Origin: Hyphomicrobiales bacterium | Lineage (GTDB): Bacteria > Pseudomonadota > Alphaproteobacteria > Rhizobiales > Rhizobiaceae | Length of the DNA stretch: 60,651 nt | Assembly: GCA_900473185.1 (NCBI GenBank) | Contig: UCKU01000039.1 | Coordinates: forward strand, 272-60,922 | Direction: 5' to 3' | Part shown: positions 16,526 through 26,586 of the stretch, piece after piece | Numbering within the stretch: position 1 is the first letter of the stretch | Layout of the letters: each line of letters begins with the position of its first letter | Position numbers and translations under genes: made by a program | The notes under the pieces: generated by a model | Databases searched by the model: none | The model's input: the letters and a program-made list of their open reading frames with translations, nothing else | Told to the model about the DNA's origin: nothing

Positions 16526-17239
16526 CTAAGCTTGGAAAGCAGAATCGCGCGCCGAGACCAGCTTGTGCAGATGCACCATCATGCCTGCGGCAAAGAGCGG
16601 CGTGAGCAGATTGACGATGGGGATCGCCAGGAAAAGTGCAATCACCAGACCGCCAAGAAAGACGGTCGGGCCATGCTTGGCGCGAAACAGCCGCGCCTCC
16701 GGCGGCGGACGAAAGCGCATCGCCGCGAATTCGAAGAATTCCCGTCCGAGCAGATAGCCGTTCACGAGGAAGAAGGCCACGAGATTGACGCCGGGAATGA
16801 AGAGCAGGAAGAGCGCGATAATATTGCCGATAATCACGACGCCGAGGAATTTGATCGAGCTTGCCATCGCAGGGCCGAGCGGCATGGCCTTGCCCGACGC
16901 ATCCTGCGGATAGTCCCTTTTTTCGATCACCTCGGCGACATCGTCGAGAAAGAGGCCAGCAATCAGCGCCGTAACCGGCGAGAGCAGCAGCGCCAGCCCG
17001 AGCGCAAGGCCGATCCCGGCGGCGACAAGGAAAACGAAGCTGAGCCAACCGGCCCAGTCGGGCATCTCGGGAAAGAACCCGACCACCCACGGAAATACAA
17101 AACTGATGAACAGCCCGCGCAGCGCAAACCACAAGCCGATCAACACCAGCACCGTCAGTCCCAGAACCTTCCAGAAAGCCGACCGGGTCTCCGGCGCAAA
17201 CAGGTTGGCAAGCGAAAGGCGAGCGGCGTCAAGGATCAT
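16526..17239 (-). CDS. EI24-domain (CysZ-like) membrane protein
   Basis: 237 aa with four long hydrophobic segments (for example VLGLTVLVLIGLWFALRGLF and FLGVVIIGNIIALFLLFIPG) and the conserved block PGVNLVAFFLVNGYLLGREFF. EI24 proteins include the sulfate-related CysZ, but most rhizobial members are uncharacterised. The ATG is followed immediately by the family N-terminus (ILDAARLSLANLF). No partner gene is evident; the neighbouring RpiR gene is divergent. Confidence 0.78.
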   Translation of the reverse strand: MILDAARLSLANLFAPETRSAFWKVLGLTVLVLIGLWFALRGLFISFVFPWVVGFFPEMPDWAGWLSFVFLVAAGIGLALGLALLLSPVTALIAGLFLDDVAEVIEKRDYPQDASGKAMPLGPAMASSIKFLGVVIIGNIIALFLLFIPGVNLVAFFLVNGYLLGREFFEFAAMRFRPPPEARLFRAKHGPTVFLGGLVIALFLAIPIVNLLTPLFAAGMMVHLHKLVSARDSAFQA

Positions 17240-17301
17240 TCTGTGGCGTCTCCGTTACGCAGCGTGATGTAGGGAGCCGGCCTCCTCCCGGCAAGTCGGT
17301 T

Positions 17302-17346
17302 GAAAATTACATGCTTGAATAGAAAACTTGTCGAAAATTACATGCT
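17302..17346. promoter_or_regulatory. Direct-repeat operator candidate for the RpiR regulator
   Basis: GAAAATTACATGCT occurs at 17302-17315 and again at 17333-17346, 31 bp apart, close to three helical turns. AAATTACA matches a half-site of the known HexR/RpiR-type motif TGTARTNNAATTACA. The repeats lie 128-172 bp upstream of the RpiR start. Confidence 0.5.
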
Positions 17347-17473
17347 AATATATAGTTCGTAACGTTCGATATACGTGTGGGCCTAAGAAGAGCTTCCGGA
17401 CAATATTAAAAAACAGGGATTCGGCTCCACGAATCCACGGGAAGCCTCTGAGGATATTGGGGGAGGCTGCGAC

Positions 17474-18328
17474 GTGGAAGACTTTGTGGAGAAACTTAGG
17501 CAATACGCGAAATCCGGCACGCCTGCCGAACGACGCATCGCGAAATATTTCACCGAACATTTGAACGACCTGCCGTTCGAAACTGCTGCGTCGGTTGCCG
17601 ACCGGCTTGATCTTTCGCCGATGACGGTCGGCCGTTTCCTGCGAGCGCTCGGCTACCAGGGGCTGGACAGCGTCAAGGTGGAGATCCGCGAGACGGCAAC
17701 GACCTCACCCGTCCAGTTCCAGAGCGCGATGACGGAACTGCAGACAGATGCATCGGAAGGCAAGCCGCTCGCCGTTCTCGTGGCGGAGCAAATACAGGCG
17801 CTGCATCACATCTACCATCTGACCGCACAGCCGCATTGGGGCGAAGCCGTCGCGATGATCGGCGCCTCCCGAGAAGTTTTCGTCGCCACCCATGTCAGAC
17901 TTGCCGGCTTCTCCAGTCATTTTTGCCAGCGACTGACCCTGGCCCGCGACGGCGTGCATGCGATCGACGGCGCGGGTAACCGCTTCACGGAGCTTTTCGC
18001 CCGTTCCTTCGTTGAAGACGCCGTGCTCGTCATCATCGATTGTCGGCGCTTCGCCAGGTCACGGCTGCTTGCGCGCACTGCCCGGCGTTACGGCTATAAG
18101 GTGATCCTGATTTCCGCGCAGCATGCGGACTGGCTGCCCGAACAATCGAACGTCGTCCTGCCTTTGCCGCCTGCCCGCGCGCCCGACATGGATAACCTGC
18201 CGCCGCTGATCGCCTTGCTCGATTGTCTGTCCGAGGCGGTCATTTTGGGCGCCGGCGAAGAGGCGAGCCAGCGGCGCCGACGCATGGTGGAATTTGCAAC
18301 TATCCTCGGCGAAACGGCAAATCGCTGA
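17474..18328 (+). CDS. MurR/RpiR-family transcriptional regulator
   Basis: 284 aa. N-terminal RpiR helix-turn-helix, residues 1-75 (FETAASVADRLDLSPMTVGRF), then a SIS sugar-phosphate-binding domain at about 105-245. The start is GTG with GGGGGAGG about 8 nt upstream. It ends one base before the convergent FGGY kinase gene, the last gene of the polyol operon, so it may answer to a phosphorylated product of that pathway. Two direct repeats upstream are a likely autoregulatory site. Confidence 0.87.
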   Translation: MEDFVEKLRQYAKSGTPAERRIAKYFTEHLNDLPFETAASVADRLDLSPMTVGRFLRALGYQGLDSVKVEIRETATTSPVQFQSAMTELQTDASEGKPLAVLVAEQIQALHHIYHLTAQPHWGEAVAMIGASREVFVATHVRLAGFSSHFCQRLTLARDGVHAIDGAGNRFTELFARSFVEDAVLVIIDCRRFARSRLLARTARRYGYKVILISAQHADWLPEQSNVVLPLPPARAPDMDNLPPLIALLDCLSEAVILGAGEEASQRRRRMVEFATILGETANR

Positions 18329-18329
18329 A

Positions 18330-19913
18330 CTATTCCACCGCTTCCAGTTCCGCCCGATGGCGGTACATGGCGAGAAAGCGGCGATAGTCACGGTCGTAGT
18401 GCGCCTGCTTGCTCCTGTCGGGAAGCCGCTCGGAGCCTCCGGGATACATCGCCTTGCCGGCCGCCGCCAAATCCTTGTGTAAGCCGCAGGCAACCGATGC
18501 GGTGATCGCGGTGCCGAGCAGTACCGCCTCGTTCATGTCAGGCACGATGACCTTGCAGCCCGTCACATCCGAATAGAGCTCCATCAGAACGGGGTTCTTC
18601 ACATGCCCGCCGGCCACATGCAGCGTATCCGGCACGTAGCCGTGATCCCTCATCTTTTCGAGGATGTGACGGATACCGAGCGCAATCCCGACCGCGGTCC
18701 GCCAATAGAGCGCACAGAGCCCGTCAAAGGACGTATCGAGCGTCAGTCCGCTGATAACGCCGACAGCATGCGGGTCGGCCAGTGGCGACCGATTGCCGTG
18801 AAAATCCGGAAGGACGAAGATCCGTGCACCGAGCGCGTCACCCTCTTCTGCTCTGAGTTCAGCGATGCGCGCAACGATCCTCTGATGCAGCGCCGCGGTC
18901 GGCTCACCGCCGGCCGCATGCATGCGCACGATGTGATCGAGCAGCGCACCAGCCGCCGATTGGCCAGCCTCGACGAGCCACGATTGCGGAAAAACCGCCT
19001 CGTAATAGGGCCCCCACATTCCCTCGCTCGGCTTTCGCTCGAGGGAAAAGGCGACGATGCAGCTCGATGTTCCTGCAATCAGCGCAAGCTGCTGCTCGAG
19101 CTTCGTCGGATCGCCAGCATAGCCGCTGAGTGTGCCGAGCGCGCCGGCATAAGCATCGATCATCCCGGCCGAGACATGGCAATCGGTGGTCAGGCCCAAC
19201 GCTTCGGCAGCCTGTGGCGTCAGTTTACCGATGCTCTCTCCAACGGCCACCGTCTCCTCAGGCAGCCCGCCGCGCAACAGTAAATCCTCAAGACCGATCT
19301 GCTGCAGGAAATCCTGCCGCCAGCCTCTTTCCTTATGAGCGAGGTAATTCCATTTGGCCGTCAGCGTGCAGCGGGATCGGGCAAGCGAGCCGGTTGCCTT
19401 CCAGGTCAGGAAATCGGCAAGGTCGAAGAAGTATCCGGCTTTCTCCCAGGTCGACGGCAGCTTCTTCTTCAGCCAGATCAGCTTCGGCATTTCCATTTCC
19501 GGCGACATGACACTGCCGGAATGTTCCAGCACTTCATGCTTCGTCGCCGTACAGAAATCGGCTTCCTTCAGCGCCCGATGATCGAGCCAGACGATCGTAT
19601 CGAACCGGGTCTCGCCGCCGGTGGAAACGCTGATCTGCCTGCCTTCGGTATCGCGCACCACAAGCGAACAGGTAGCGTCGAAACCGATCGCGCCGATTGC
19701 GGCAGCCCCAATGCCGGACCGGCCCATAGCCATACGCACGGCAGTACAAACGGCCGACCATATATCCTCGGAATCATGCTCGGCATGGTTCTCGCGCGGC
19801 CGGTTCATGACGATCGGATGTTCAGCCTTGGCAAGCAGGCGGCCATGCGTATCGAAGACACCGGCGCGTGCGCTGCTCGTGCCGATATCCACCGCAACCA
19901 CATGATCACGCAT
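18330..19913 (-). CDS. FGGY-family pentulose kinase
   Basis: 527 aa, the size of ribulokinase-type FGGY kinases. N-terminal phosphate loop DIGTSSARAGVFD near residue 10, a HAEHDSEDIW segment, and the C-terminal ATP-site segment LHVAGGHVKNPVLMELYSD (positions about 430-450). It would phosphorylate a keto-sugar such as D-ribulose or a related ketose made by the adjacent dehydrogenase. Its ATG overlaps the HAD stop (TGATG), so the two are co-translated. In related rhizobial smo/mtlK clusters a kinase of this type also follows mtlK. D-fructose or xylulose kinase activity cannot be excluded. Confidence 0.85.
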   Translation of the reverse strand: MRDHVVAVDIGTSSARAGVFDTHGRLLAKAEHPIVMNRPRENHAEHDSEDIWSAVCTAVRMAMGRSGIGAAAIGAIGFDATCSLVVRDTEGRQISVSTGGETRFDTIVWLDHRALKEADFCTATKHEVLEHSGSVMSPEMEMPKLIWLKKKLPSTWEKAGYFFDLADFLTWKATGSLARSRCTLTAKWNYLAHKERGWRQDFLQQIGLEDLLLRGGLPEETVAVGESIGKLTPQAAEALGLTTDCHVSAGMIDAYAGALGTLSGYAGDPTKLEQQLALIAGTSSCIVAFSLERKPSEGMWGPYYEAVFPQSWLVEAGQSAAGALLDHIVRMHAAGGEPTAALHQRIVARIAELRAEEGDALGARIFVLPDFHGNRSPLADPHAVGVISGLTLDTSFDGLCALYWRTAVGIALGIRHILEKMRDHGYVPDTLHVAGGHVKNPVLMELYSDVTGCKVIVPDMNEAVLLGTAITASVACGLHKDLAAAGKAMYPGGSERLPDRSKQAHYDRDYRRFLAMYRHRAELEAVE

Positions 19914-20602
19914 CAATGCTGAGTCCCGTCCAGCTTTTGTTTGCGGACAAGGTGTATCAATTCCGGCATGGCGTCAAACACGACTTCCGGCGAAAGACGG
20001 TCGAGTTCTTCACGGTAGCCGGCAAAGTTTGCATGCGAGCCGCCGGTAAAGGCAAAGACCGTCATGCCCGCCGCCTTGGCTGCAGCAATACCCGCCGGAC
20101 TGTCCTCGATAACGATGCAGTCACGGGGTTCCACATGCATCTGGTCGGCCGCATAGAGGAAGAGATCAGGCGCCGGCTTGCCGCGCTTGACCATGCTGGC
20201 GCTGAAGATGTTCGGCAGCTTCGGCAGCAGCCCCGTGACGGAAAGCGACAGTTTGATCCGCTCGACCTGGCTGGACGATGCAACACAGCAGGGAACGCCA
20301 AGCGCATCGATCGTATCGCCAATACCCGGCATGGCTTTCAGCTCGGTACGGAAACGGGCATAGAGATTGGTGCGGATGCTTTCCAGGAATTCCTCGTTGG
20401 CATGCACGTTGAATTCCGTCTCCAATATGGAGATGAGGGTTGCGAGGCTCTTGCCGAGGAAGCGTTCATAGGCTTCGTCCTCGGTAATCGTCACGCCGAG
20501 ATCGGCCATCGCCTTGACGAGAACGCTGATCGAAATCGGTTCGCTGTCGACGAGCACACCGTCGCAATCGAAAATGACCAGCCGTGGTTCACCATCAGCC
20601 AT
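19913..20602 (-). CDS. HAD-superfamily hydrolase (beta-phosphoglucomutase/phosphatase-like)
   Basis: 229 aa. HAD motif I is FDCDGVLVDSEP with nucleophile Asp12 and Asp14; motif II is CCVASSS, and motif III/IV is VIEDSPAGIAAAKAAGM. The cap domain is the alpha-helical type of sugar phosphatases. It lies between mtlK and the FGGY kinase and probably removes phosphate from a sugar or polyol phosphate in the same pathway. The substrate is not predictable. The ATG at 20602 is the only start in the right place for the DxD motif. Confidence 0.85.
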   Translation of the reverse strand: MADGEPRLVIFDCDGVLVDSEPISISVLVKAMADLGVTITEDEAYERFLGKSLATLISILETEFNVHANEEFLESIRTNLYARFRTELKAMPGIGDTIDALGVPCCVASSSQVERIKLSLSVTGLLPKLPNIFSASMVKRGKPAPDLFLYAADQMHVEPRDCIVIEDSPAGIAAAKAAGMTVFAFTGGSHANFAGYREELDRLSPEVVFDAMPELIHLVRKQKLDGTQH

Positions 20603-20696
20603 GAAAGACCCAACCTGAGTTCAGTTCGGACGCAACCGTCCTGCTTTGTCCGCAAGGCCGGGATGGCGACGACAGAAATGCCGCCATCGTGATTCT

Positions 20697-22178
20697 TTAC
20701 ACTGCGAGCTTACCGTCGAGATAGAGCTGCAAGGTTTCCTTCGTGCCCTTTTCCCACAAGGTTTTCAGCGCATGGGTGAAACGCTTGCGGAAAAGATCTG
20801 ATTTCACCACTTCGCCGAAAATATCGTCGAAGACGAGGAAGGCCGCCGGATCGTCCTTTGCCTTGACCGCCGCCTCATGCAGACGCTCGGCACTGGCATC
20901 GTTGAAGACGATGTCCTTGCCGCTGTCGCTCTTGCCGAAGAAGTAGCGGCACCAGAGCGCCGAGACGAGCGCGAGGCCGACGACATCCTTGCCCTGGCGC
21001 AGATTGTCGAGCGTCGAGGGCAGGATGAATTTCGGCTGGCGGTTGGAACCGTCCTGCGCCAGCCGCGGGATCGTGTCAGCGATCTTCGGGTTGAGGAAGC
21101 GGCGCTCGATCAGCTTGAAATAATCGGCGAGCGACGTATCCGGCACCGGCGGCACGATCGGGATGATTTCCTCGTTCTCGAGCTTGGCGAGGAAGGCGCG
21201 GATCAGATCGTTCTCCATCGCCTCATGCACGAAATGAATATCCATCAGCGCCGCCGGATAGGCGATCGTCGCATGGCCGCCATTGAGGATTCGGATCTTC
21301 ATATGCTCATAGGGCGTGACATCGGGCACGAAGGTAACCCCGACCTTTTCAAGCGCCGGGCGGCCCATCGGGAACTTGTCTTCCAGCACCCACTGCTTGA
21401 ACTCTTCGCAATAGACTGGCCAGTTGTCCTCGATGCCGAAATTGTCTTTGAGAAAATCGATCTCGCGCTGGCTGGTCGCCGGCGTGATGCGGTCCACCAT
21501 GCCGTTCGGGAAAGAGACGTTCGCCTTGATCCAGTCGGCAAAAACAGGATCGGAAAGCTTCGCCGTACCGATGACGGCATTCGCGGTCACGACACCATTG
21601 TGGGGAATGTTATCGCAGGACATGACGGTAAAGGGCTCGATACCCTTTTCCTTGCGCGCCTTGAGGCCGGCAACGACCAGGCCGAAGACAGTCTTCGGTG
21701 CCGCCGGGTTCTGCCCGTCGGCGGCAATCGCCGGATGCGCCGGATTGAACTTGCCGGAGGCATCGATGAAGTAGCCGCCTTCGGTGATTGTCATCGACAC
21801 GATGCGGATCTCAGGGTCGGCAAGCTTGGCGATGATGACATCAGGTTCGCCGACCGGCAGGATATCGATCATCGGCCCGGTCACGCGTGCGGCCGTCTTG
21901 TTGTTGTCCTGCTCGACGACAGTCGTCAGGAAATCCTGAGCCGCGAGCTTGTCGCGCATGGCCGCATCCGATGGCAATACGCCGGCACCGATGATTGCCC
22001 AGTCATGGTCGCTGCCGGCATTGAAGAGATCGTCGAGATAGATCGCCTGGTGGGCGCGATGGAAATTGCCGACGCCGAAGTGCACGATGCCGGCTTTCAG
22101 CGACGCCCGCTCATAGGCCGGAATGGCTGCAGTCTTTGCTGCCTCGGCGAGCGTTGCCAGCGATAATTTGCACGTCAT
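20697..22178 (-). CDS. mtlK: Mannitol 2-dehydrogenase (polyol dehydrogenase, long-chain)
   Basis: 493 aa, matching the usual length of long-chain mannitol dehydrogenases. The N-terminal nucleotide-binding part has GIVHFGVGNFHRAHQAIYLD; the C-terminal substrate domain has KIRILNGGHATIAYPAAL, which holds the catalytic lysine/asparagine/histidine region of the family. It would oxidise D-mannitol (and perhaps D-arabitol) to a ketose with NAD. In characterised smo clusters smoS lies between smoK and mtlK; here the gap to the ATPase gene is only 105 bp. Confidence 0.9.
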   Translation of the reverse strand: MTCKLSLATLAEAAKTAAIPAYERASLKAGIVHFGVGNFHRAHQAIYLDDLFNAGSDHDWAIIGAGVLPSDAAMRDKLAAQDFLTTVVEQDNNKTAARVTGPMIDILPVGEPDVIIAKLADPEIRIVSMTITEGGYFIDASGKFNPAHPAIAADGQNPAAPKTVFGLVVAGLKARKEKGIEPFTVMSCDNIPHNGVVTANAVIGTAKLSDPVFADWIKANVSFPNGMVDRITPATSQREIDFLKDNFGIEDNWPVYCEEFKQWVLEDKFPMGRPALEKVGVTFVPDVTPYEHMKIRILNGGHATIAYPAALMDIHFVHEAMENDLIRAFLAKLENEEIIPIVPPVPDTSLADYFKLIERRFLNPKIADTIPRLAQDGSNRQPKFILPSTLDNLRQGKDVVGLALVSALWCRYFFGKSDSGKDIVFNDASAERLHEAAVKAKDDPAAFLVFDDIFGEVVKSDLFRKRFTHALKTLWEKGTKETLQLYLDGKLAV

Positions 22179-22283
22179 GTTTCAGTCCTCTTGAAGGTCT
22201 TGCGAAAGGGCTTTCGTCCTCCCGGTAGCGCGGGCCGGACGAGACCGCCCGGTCCGCATGTCTGCCCCCAGCCGGCGGCCGCC

Positions 22284-23282
<999 letters not shown>

Positions 23283-23300
23283 GTTTCTCTCCCTATGATC

Positions 23301-24131
23301 TTATTTCACCGCGCCGAAGGTCAGGCCGCGGACAAGTTGTTTCTGGCTGAACCAGCCGAGGATGAGGATCGGCGCAATCGCCATGGTCGAAGCTGCCGAA
23401 AGCTTGGCATAGAACAGGCCTTCGGGGCTCGAATAGGAAGCGATGAAGGCTGTCAGCGGTGCGGCCTTGGAAGCCGTGAGGTTCAACGTCCAGAAGGCTT
23501 CGTTCCAGGCGAGGATAATATTGAGCAGCAGAGTCGAGGCAATGCCTGGGACGGCCATCGGCGTCAGCACGTAGACGATTTCCTTGACGAGCGAGGCTCC
23601 GTCCATGCGTGCGGCTTCCAGGATTTCGCCGGGGATTTCCTTGAAGTATGTATAGAGCATCCAGACGATGATCGGCAGGTTGATCAGCGTCAGCACGATC
23701 ACCAGCCCGGTGCGCGTATCGAGCAGGCCCGAATTGCGGAATAAGAGGTATATCGGGATGAGCGCGCCGACCGGCGGCATCATTTTGGTCGACAGCATCC
23801 ACATCAGCACATCCTTCGTCCGCTTGGTCGGCGCAAAGGCCATGGCCCAGGCGGCCGGGATGGCGATGATGAGGCCGATCAGCGTCGAGCCGAAGGAGAT
23901 CACCACCGAATTCATGAAGTGGGTAAGATAGTCGGACCGGCTCTGCACTTCCGAATAGTTCTCGGTCGTCCAATGGAAGAACAGGAACTGCGGCGGCGAA
24001 GCGATGGCATCCGCCTCCGACTTGAAGCTTGTCAGAAACGTCCAGAGAATCGGGAAGAAGATCAGGATGCCAAGCGACCAGGCGATCGCGGTCATGATGA
24101 CCTTGCGTTGGGTGGTGACCTTTCTAGCCAT
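23301..24131 (-). CDS. smoG: Sorbitol/mannitol ABC transporter permease (MalG type)
   Basis: 276 aa, six hydrophobic helices with the first at about residues 12-32. The EAA loop is EAARMDGASLVKEIVYVLTP near residue 180. The ATG at 24131 starts 1 nt after the stop of the companion permease, so translation is coupled; a longer upstream reading frame has no family similarity. It would form the membrane channel with SmoF. Confidence 0.88.
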   Translation of the reverse strand: MARKVTTQRKVIMTAIAWSLGILIFFPILWTFLTSFKSEADAIASPPQFLFFHWTTENYSEVQSRSDYLTHFMNSVVISFGSTLIGLIIAIPAAWAMAFAPTKRTKDVLMWMLSTKMMPPVGALIPIYLLFRNSGLLDTRTGLVIVLTLINLPIIVWMLYTYFKEIPGEILEAARMDGASLVKEIVYVLTPMAVPGIASTLLLNIILAWNEAFWTLNLTASKAAPLTAFIASYSSPEGLFYAKLSAASTMAIAPILILGWFSQKQLVRGLTFGAVK

Positions 24132-24132
24132 C

Positions 24133-25005
24133 TCAAGCCTCCAGATTCTTGCCGACGAGGCGGACGAGGAAGATCGCAACGATATTGGCAAGCACGACCG
24201 CCACGATACCGCCGGCCGAAGCCCCGCCGATATCGAACTGCAGCAGAGCCTGGGAATAGACGAGAAAGGTAAGGTTGGTGCTCTGCGTGCCCGGGCCGCC
24301 ATTGGTGGTTACCAGGATTTCGGCGAAGACCGAGAGCAGGAAGATCGTCTGGATCAGGATCACCACGGTGATGGCACGGGCCATATGCGGCAGGATGATG
24401 TAGATGAACTTCGAGATCGGTCCGGCGCCATCCATCTCGGAGGCTTCCTTCTGCTCTTCGTCAAGCGATTGAAGCGCGGTGAGCATGATGAGCGTGGCAA
24501 AGGGAAGCCACTGCCAGGCAACGATCAGGATGACCGAGAAAAGCGGCACGCTGGCCAGCCAGTCGATCGGCTGCAGGCCAACAGCCTTTGCCATATAGGC
24601 GAAGAGACCGTTGACCGGGTTCATGAACATGTTTTTCCAGACGAGCGCGGCCACTGTCGGCATGACGAAGAAGGGCGCTATGACCAGGATGCGTACAATG
24701 CCCTGGCCGTAAATCGGCTGATCGAGCAGGAGTGCAAAGAGAATGCCGCCGACAACGGTGATGACAAGCACACCGGCAACCAGCACCAGCGTATTGATGA
24801 GCGCGGCGAAAAAGGCCGGGTCGGTAAGGAAGTATTCGTAGTTTAAGAGACCGACGAAACTCTCCATGCCCGGGTTGAGCAGATTGTAGTTCAGCAGGGA
24901 GAAGTAAATCGTCATCGCGAGCGGGACGATCATCCACGCAAAGAGCAGCACCACGGACGGTGCAATCATCAGGCGTGCTGCGGAGCGAGTGTGAAACGTT
25001 GCCAT
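24133..25005 (-). CDS. smoF: Sorbitol/mannitol ABC transporter permease (MalF type)
   Basis: 290 aa with six predicted helices, the first at about residues 14-34 (IAPSVVLLFAWMIVPLAMTI). EAA loop EASEMDGAGPISKFIYIILP near 200. It is separated from the binding-protein gene by 132 bp that contain two hairpins, which should lower its expression relative to the binding protein. Partner of the next gene in the heterodimeric permease. Confidence 0.88.
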   Translation of the reverse strand: MATFHTRSAARLMIAPSVVLLFAWMIVPLAMTIYFSLLNYNLLNPGMESFVGLLNYEYFLTDPAFFAALINTLVLVAGVLVITVVGGILFALLLDQPIYGQGIVRILVIAPFFVMPTVAALVWKNMFMNPVNGLFAYMAKAVGLQPIDWLASVPLFSVILIVAWQWLPFATLIMLTALQSLDEEQKEASEMDGAGPISKFIYIILPHMARAITVVILIQTIFLLSVFAEILVTTNGGPGTQSTNLTFLVYSQALLQFDIGGASAGGIVAVVLANIVAIFLVRLVGKNLEA

Positions 25006-25053
25006 GGCAAATCACCGGTCTGATCTGAAGCGGATGTGGCTGAGGACAGCTCT

Positions 25054-25093
25054 GAAAAAGAGGCCGCCGATGCAGTTCGGGCAATCGGCGGCC
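25054..25093 (-). terminator. Intra-operon terminator/attenuator between smoE and smoF
   Basis: A perfect 10-bp stem GGCCGCCGAT / ATCGGCGGCC with a 12-nt loop, followed on the minus strand by TC and TTTTT. It would end part of the transcripts after the binding-protein gene. Confidence 0.7.
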
Positions 25094-25102
25094 CAGAGGT
25101 GC

Positions 25103-25119
25103 GGAATGTCAAACATTCC
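25103..25119 (-). promoter_or_regulatory. Small hairpin just after smoE
   Basis: GGAATGT-N3-ACATTCC, a 7-bp stem 19 nt after the smoE stop. It probably protects the 3' end of the smoE message. It lies upstream of the stronger terminator-like hairpin. Confidence 0.45.
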
Positions 25120-25137
25120 GTACATTCTCAGGAGGTA

Positions 25138-26448
25138 TTACTTGATGTAGCCCGCCTTGGTCATTTCGCGGGTGGTCAGCTGCTGTGCGCTCTGCAGGGC
25201 CTGATCGACCGAGATCTGGCCGGCAAGAGCTGCGGAGAACTGCTGGCCGACGGCCGTGCCGATGCCCTGGAATTCCGGGATCGCCACGAACTGGACACCG
25301 ACATAAGGAACCGGCTTGACAGTCGGCTTGGTTGGATCGGCGGAGTTGATGCTGTCAAGCGTCATCTTCGCAAACGAAGCGGCCTTCTGGTAGTCCGCAT
25401 TCGCATAGAGCGAGCTGCGCGTGCCTGGAGGTGCGTTCAGCCAGCCTTCCTTTTCAGCGACGAGGTTGGTGTAATCCTTGCTCGTTGCCCAGGCGATGAA
25501 CTTCTCGGCGGCTTCAGACTTCTGCGAGCCTGCCGGGATGGCGAGGTTCCAGGCCCAGAGCCAGTTGCCGCGCTTGCCGAGGCCCTTGTCCGGAGCCAGC
25601 GCAAACCCGACCTTGTCGGCAACCTGCGACTGCTTCGGATCGGCAACGAAGGACGCAGCAACCGTTGCATCGATCCACATGCCGCACTTGCCGGTCTGGA
25701 AGAGCGCCAGGTTTTCGTTGAAGCCGTTGGAAGAAGCACCGGGAGGGCCGGCTTCCTTCATCAGGTTGACGTAGAAGCTCAGCGTATCCTTCCACTCGGG
25801 CTGGTCGAACTGCGGCTTCCACTTTTCATCGAACCAGCGGGCGCCGAAGGAGTTCGACATAGCCGTCAGGAAGGCCATGTTTTCGCCCCAGCCTGCCTTG
25901 CCGCGCAGGCAGATCCCGTAGATTTCCTTGTCCTTGTTGGTGACCTTCTTCGCGGCATCTGCGATGAAGTCCCAGGTCGGCGCATCGGGCATCTTCAGGC
26001 CGGCAGCGTCGAACAGATCCTTGCGGTACATGACCATGGAGCTTTCGCCGTAGAACGGTGCTGCATAGAGCTTGCCGTCCTGGCTGATGCCGCTGCGGAT
26101 GGCCGGCAGCAGATCGTCCACGTCATAGTTGGCGCCGAGGTTGTCGAGCGGCAGAAGCCAGCCTTTCTTCGCCCAGATCGGAACTTCATAGGTGCCGATC
26201 GTCAAGACGTCGTACTGTCCGCCCTTGGTCGCGATGTCGGTCGTGACCTTCTGGCGCAGAACGTTTTCTTCGAGGGTTACCCATTCAAGGTCGATGCCGG
26301 GATTCTTCGCCTTGAAATCATCCGTCAGCTTCTGCATCCGGATCATGTCGCCGTTGTTCACGGTCGCGATTGTCAGCGTCTCGGCCGAAGCCATGCCGGC
26401 AAACGCCATTGCTGAGCAGGCGCCCAGCAGGAGAGTTCTCAATGTCAT
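25138..26448 (-). CDS. smoE: Sorbitol/mannitol ABC transporter substrate-binding protein
   Basis: 436 aa periplasmic binding protein. A signal peptide of about 22 residues ends at GMASA, with the mature protein starting ETLTIATVNN. The extracellular solute-binding family 1 layout is clear (LTDDFKAKNPGIDLEW near residue 40; GAPPYFGESSMVMYRKDLF-like segment near 145). The start at 26448 is set by GGGAGGAAG upstream. It is the first transporter gene and has a TGAGCA-type operator 24-42 bp before its start. Confidence 0.88.
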   Translation of the reverse strand: MTLRTLLLGACSAMAFAGMASAETLTIATVNNGDMIRMQKLTDDFKAKNPGIDLEWVTLEENVLRQKVTTDIATKGGQYDVLTIGTYEVPIWAKKGWLLPLDNLGANYDVDDLLPAIRSGISQDGKLYAAPFYGESSMVMYRKDLFDAAGLKMPDAPTWDFIADAAKKVTNKDKEIYGICLRGKAGWGENMAFLTAMSNSFGARWFDEKWKPQFDQPEWKDTLSFYVNLMKEAGPPGASSNGFNENLALFQTGKCGMWIDATVAASFVADPKQSQVADKVGFALAPDKGLGKRGNWLWAWNLAIPAGSQKSEAAEKFIAWATSKDYTNLVAEKEGWLNAPPGTRSSLYANADYQKAASFAKMTLDSINSADPTKPTVKPVPYVGVQFVAIPEFQGIGTAVGQQFSAALAGQISVDQALQSAQQLTTREMTKAGYIK

Positions 26449-26471
26449 ATCTTCCTCCCAGAAGATGAGTG

Positions 26472-26490
26472 TGAGCATTCGCTTTGCTCA
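26472..26490. promoter_or_regulatory. Operator candidate upstream of smoE (TGAGCA-N7-TGCTCA)
   Basis: A perfect 6-bp inverted repeat spaced by 7 nt, 24 bp upstream of smoE. The same arms recur in the palindrome at 26587-26611, as expected for two sites of one regulator, most simply the adjacent SorC-type protein. Confidence 0.6.
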
Positions 26491-26586
26491 TGGGCAATTA
26501 CTCACCAGCGGGAAAAATTTGTCAATCGACAATCGTTGCTGCGATGCCGAACAAAATGTCTATCCAATTGATTCAAAAAGATAATA

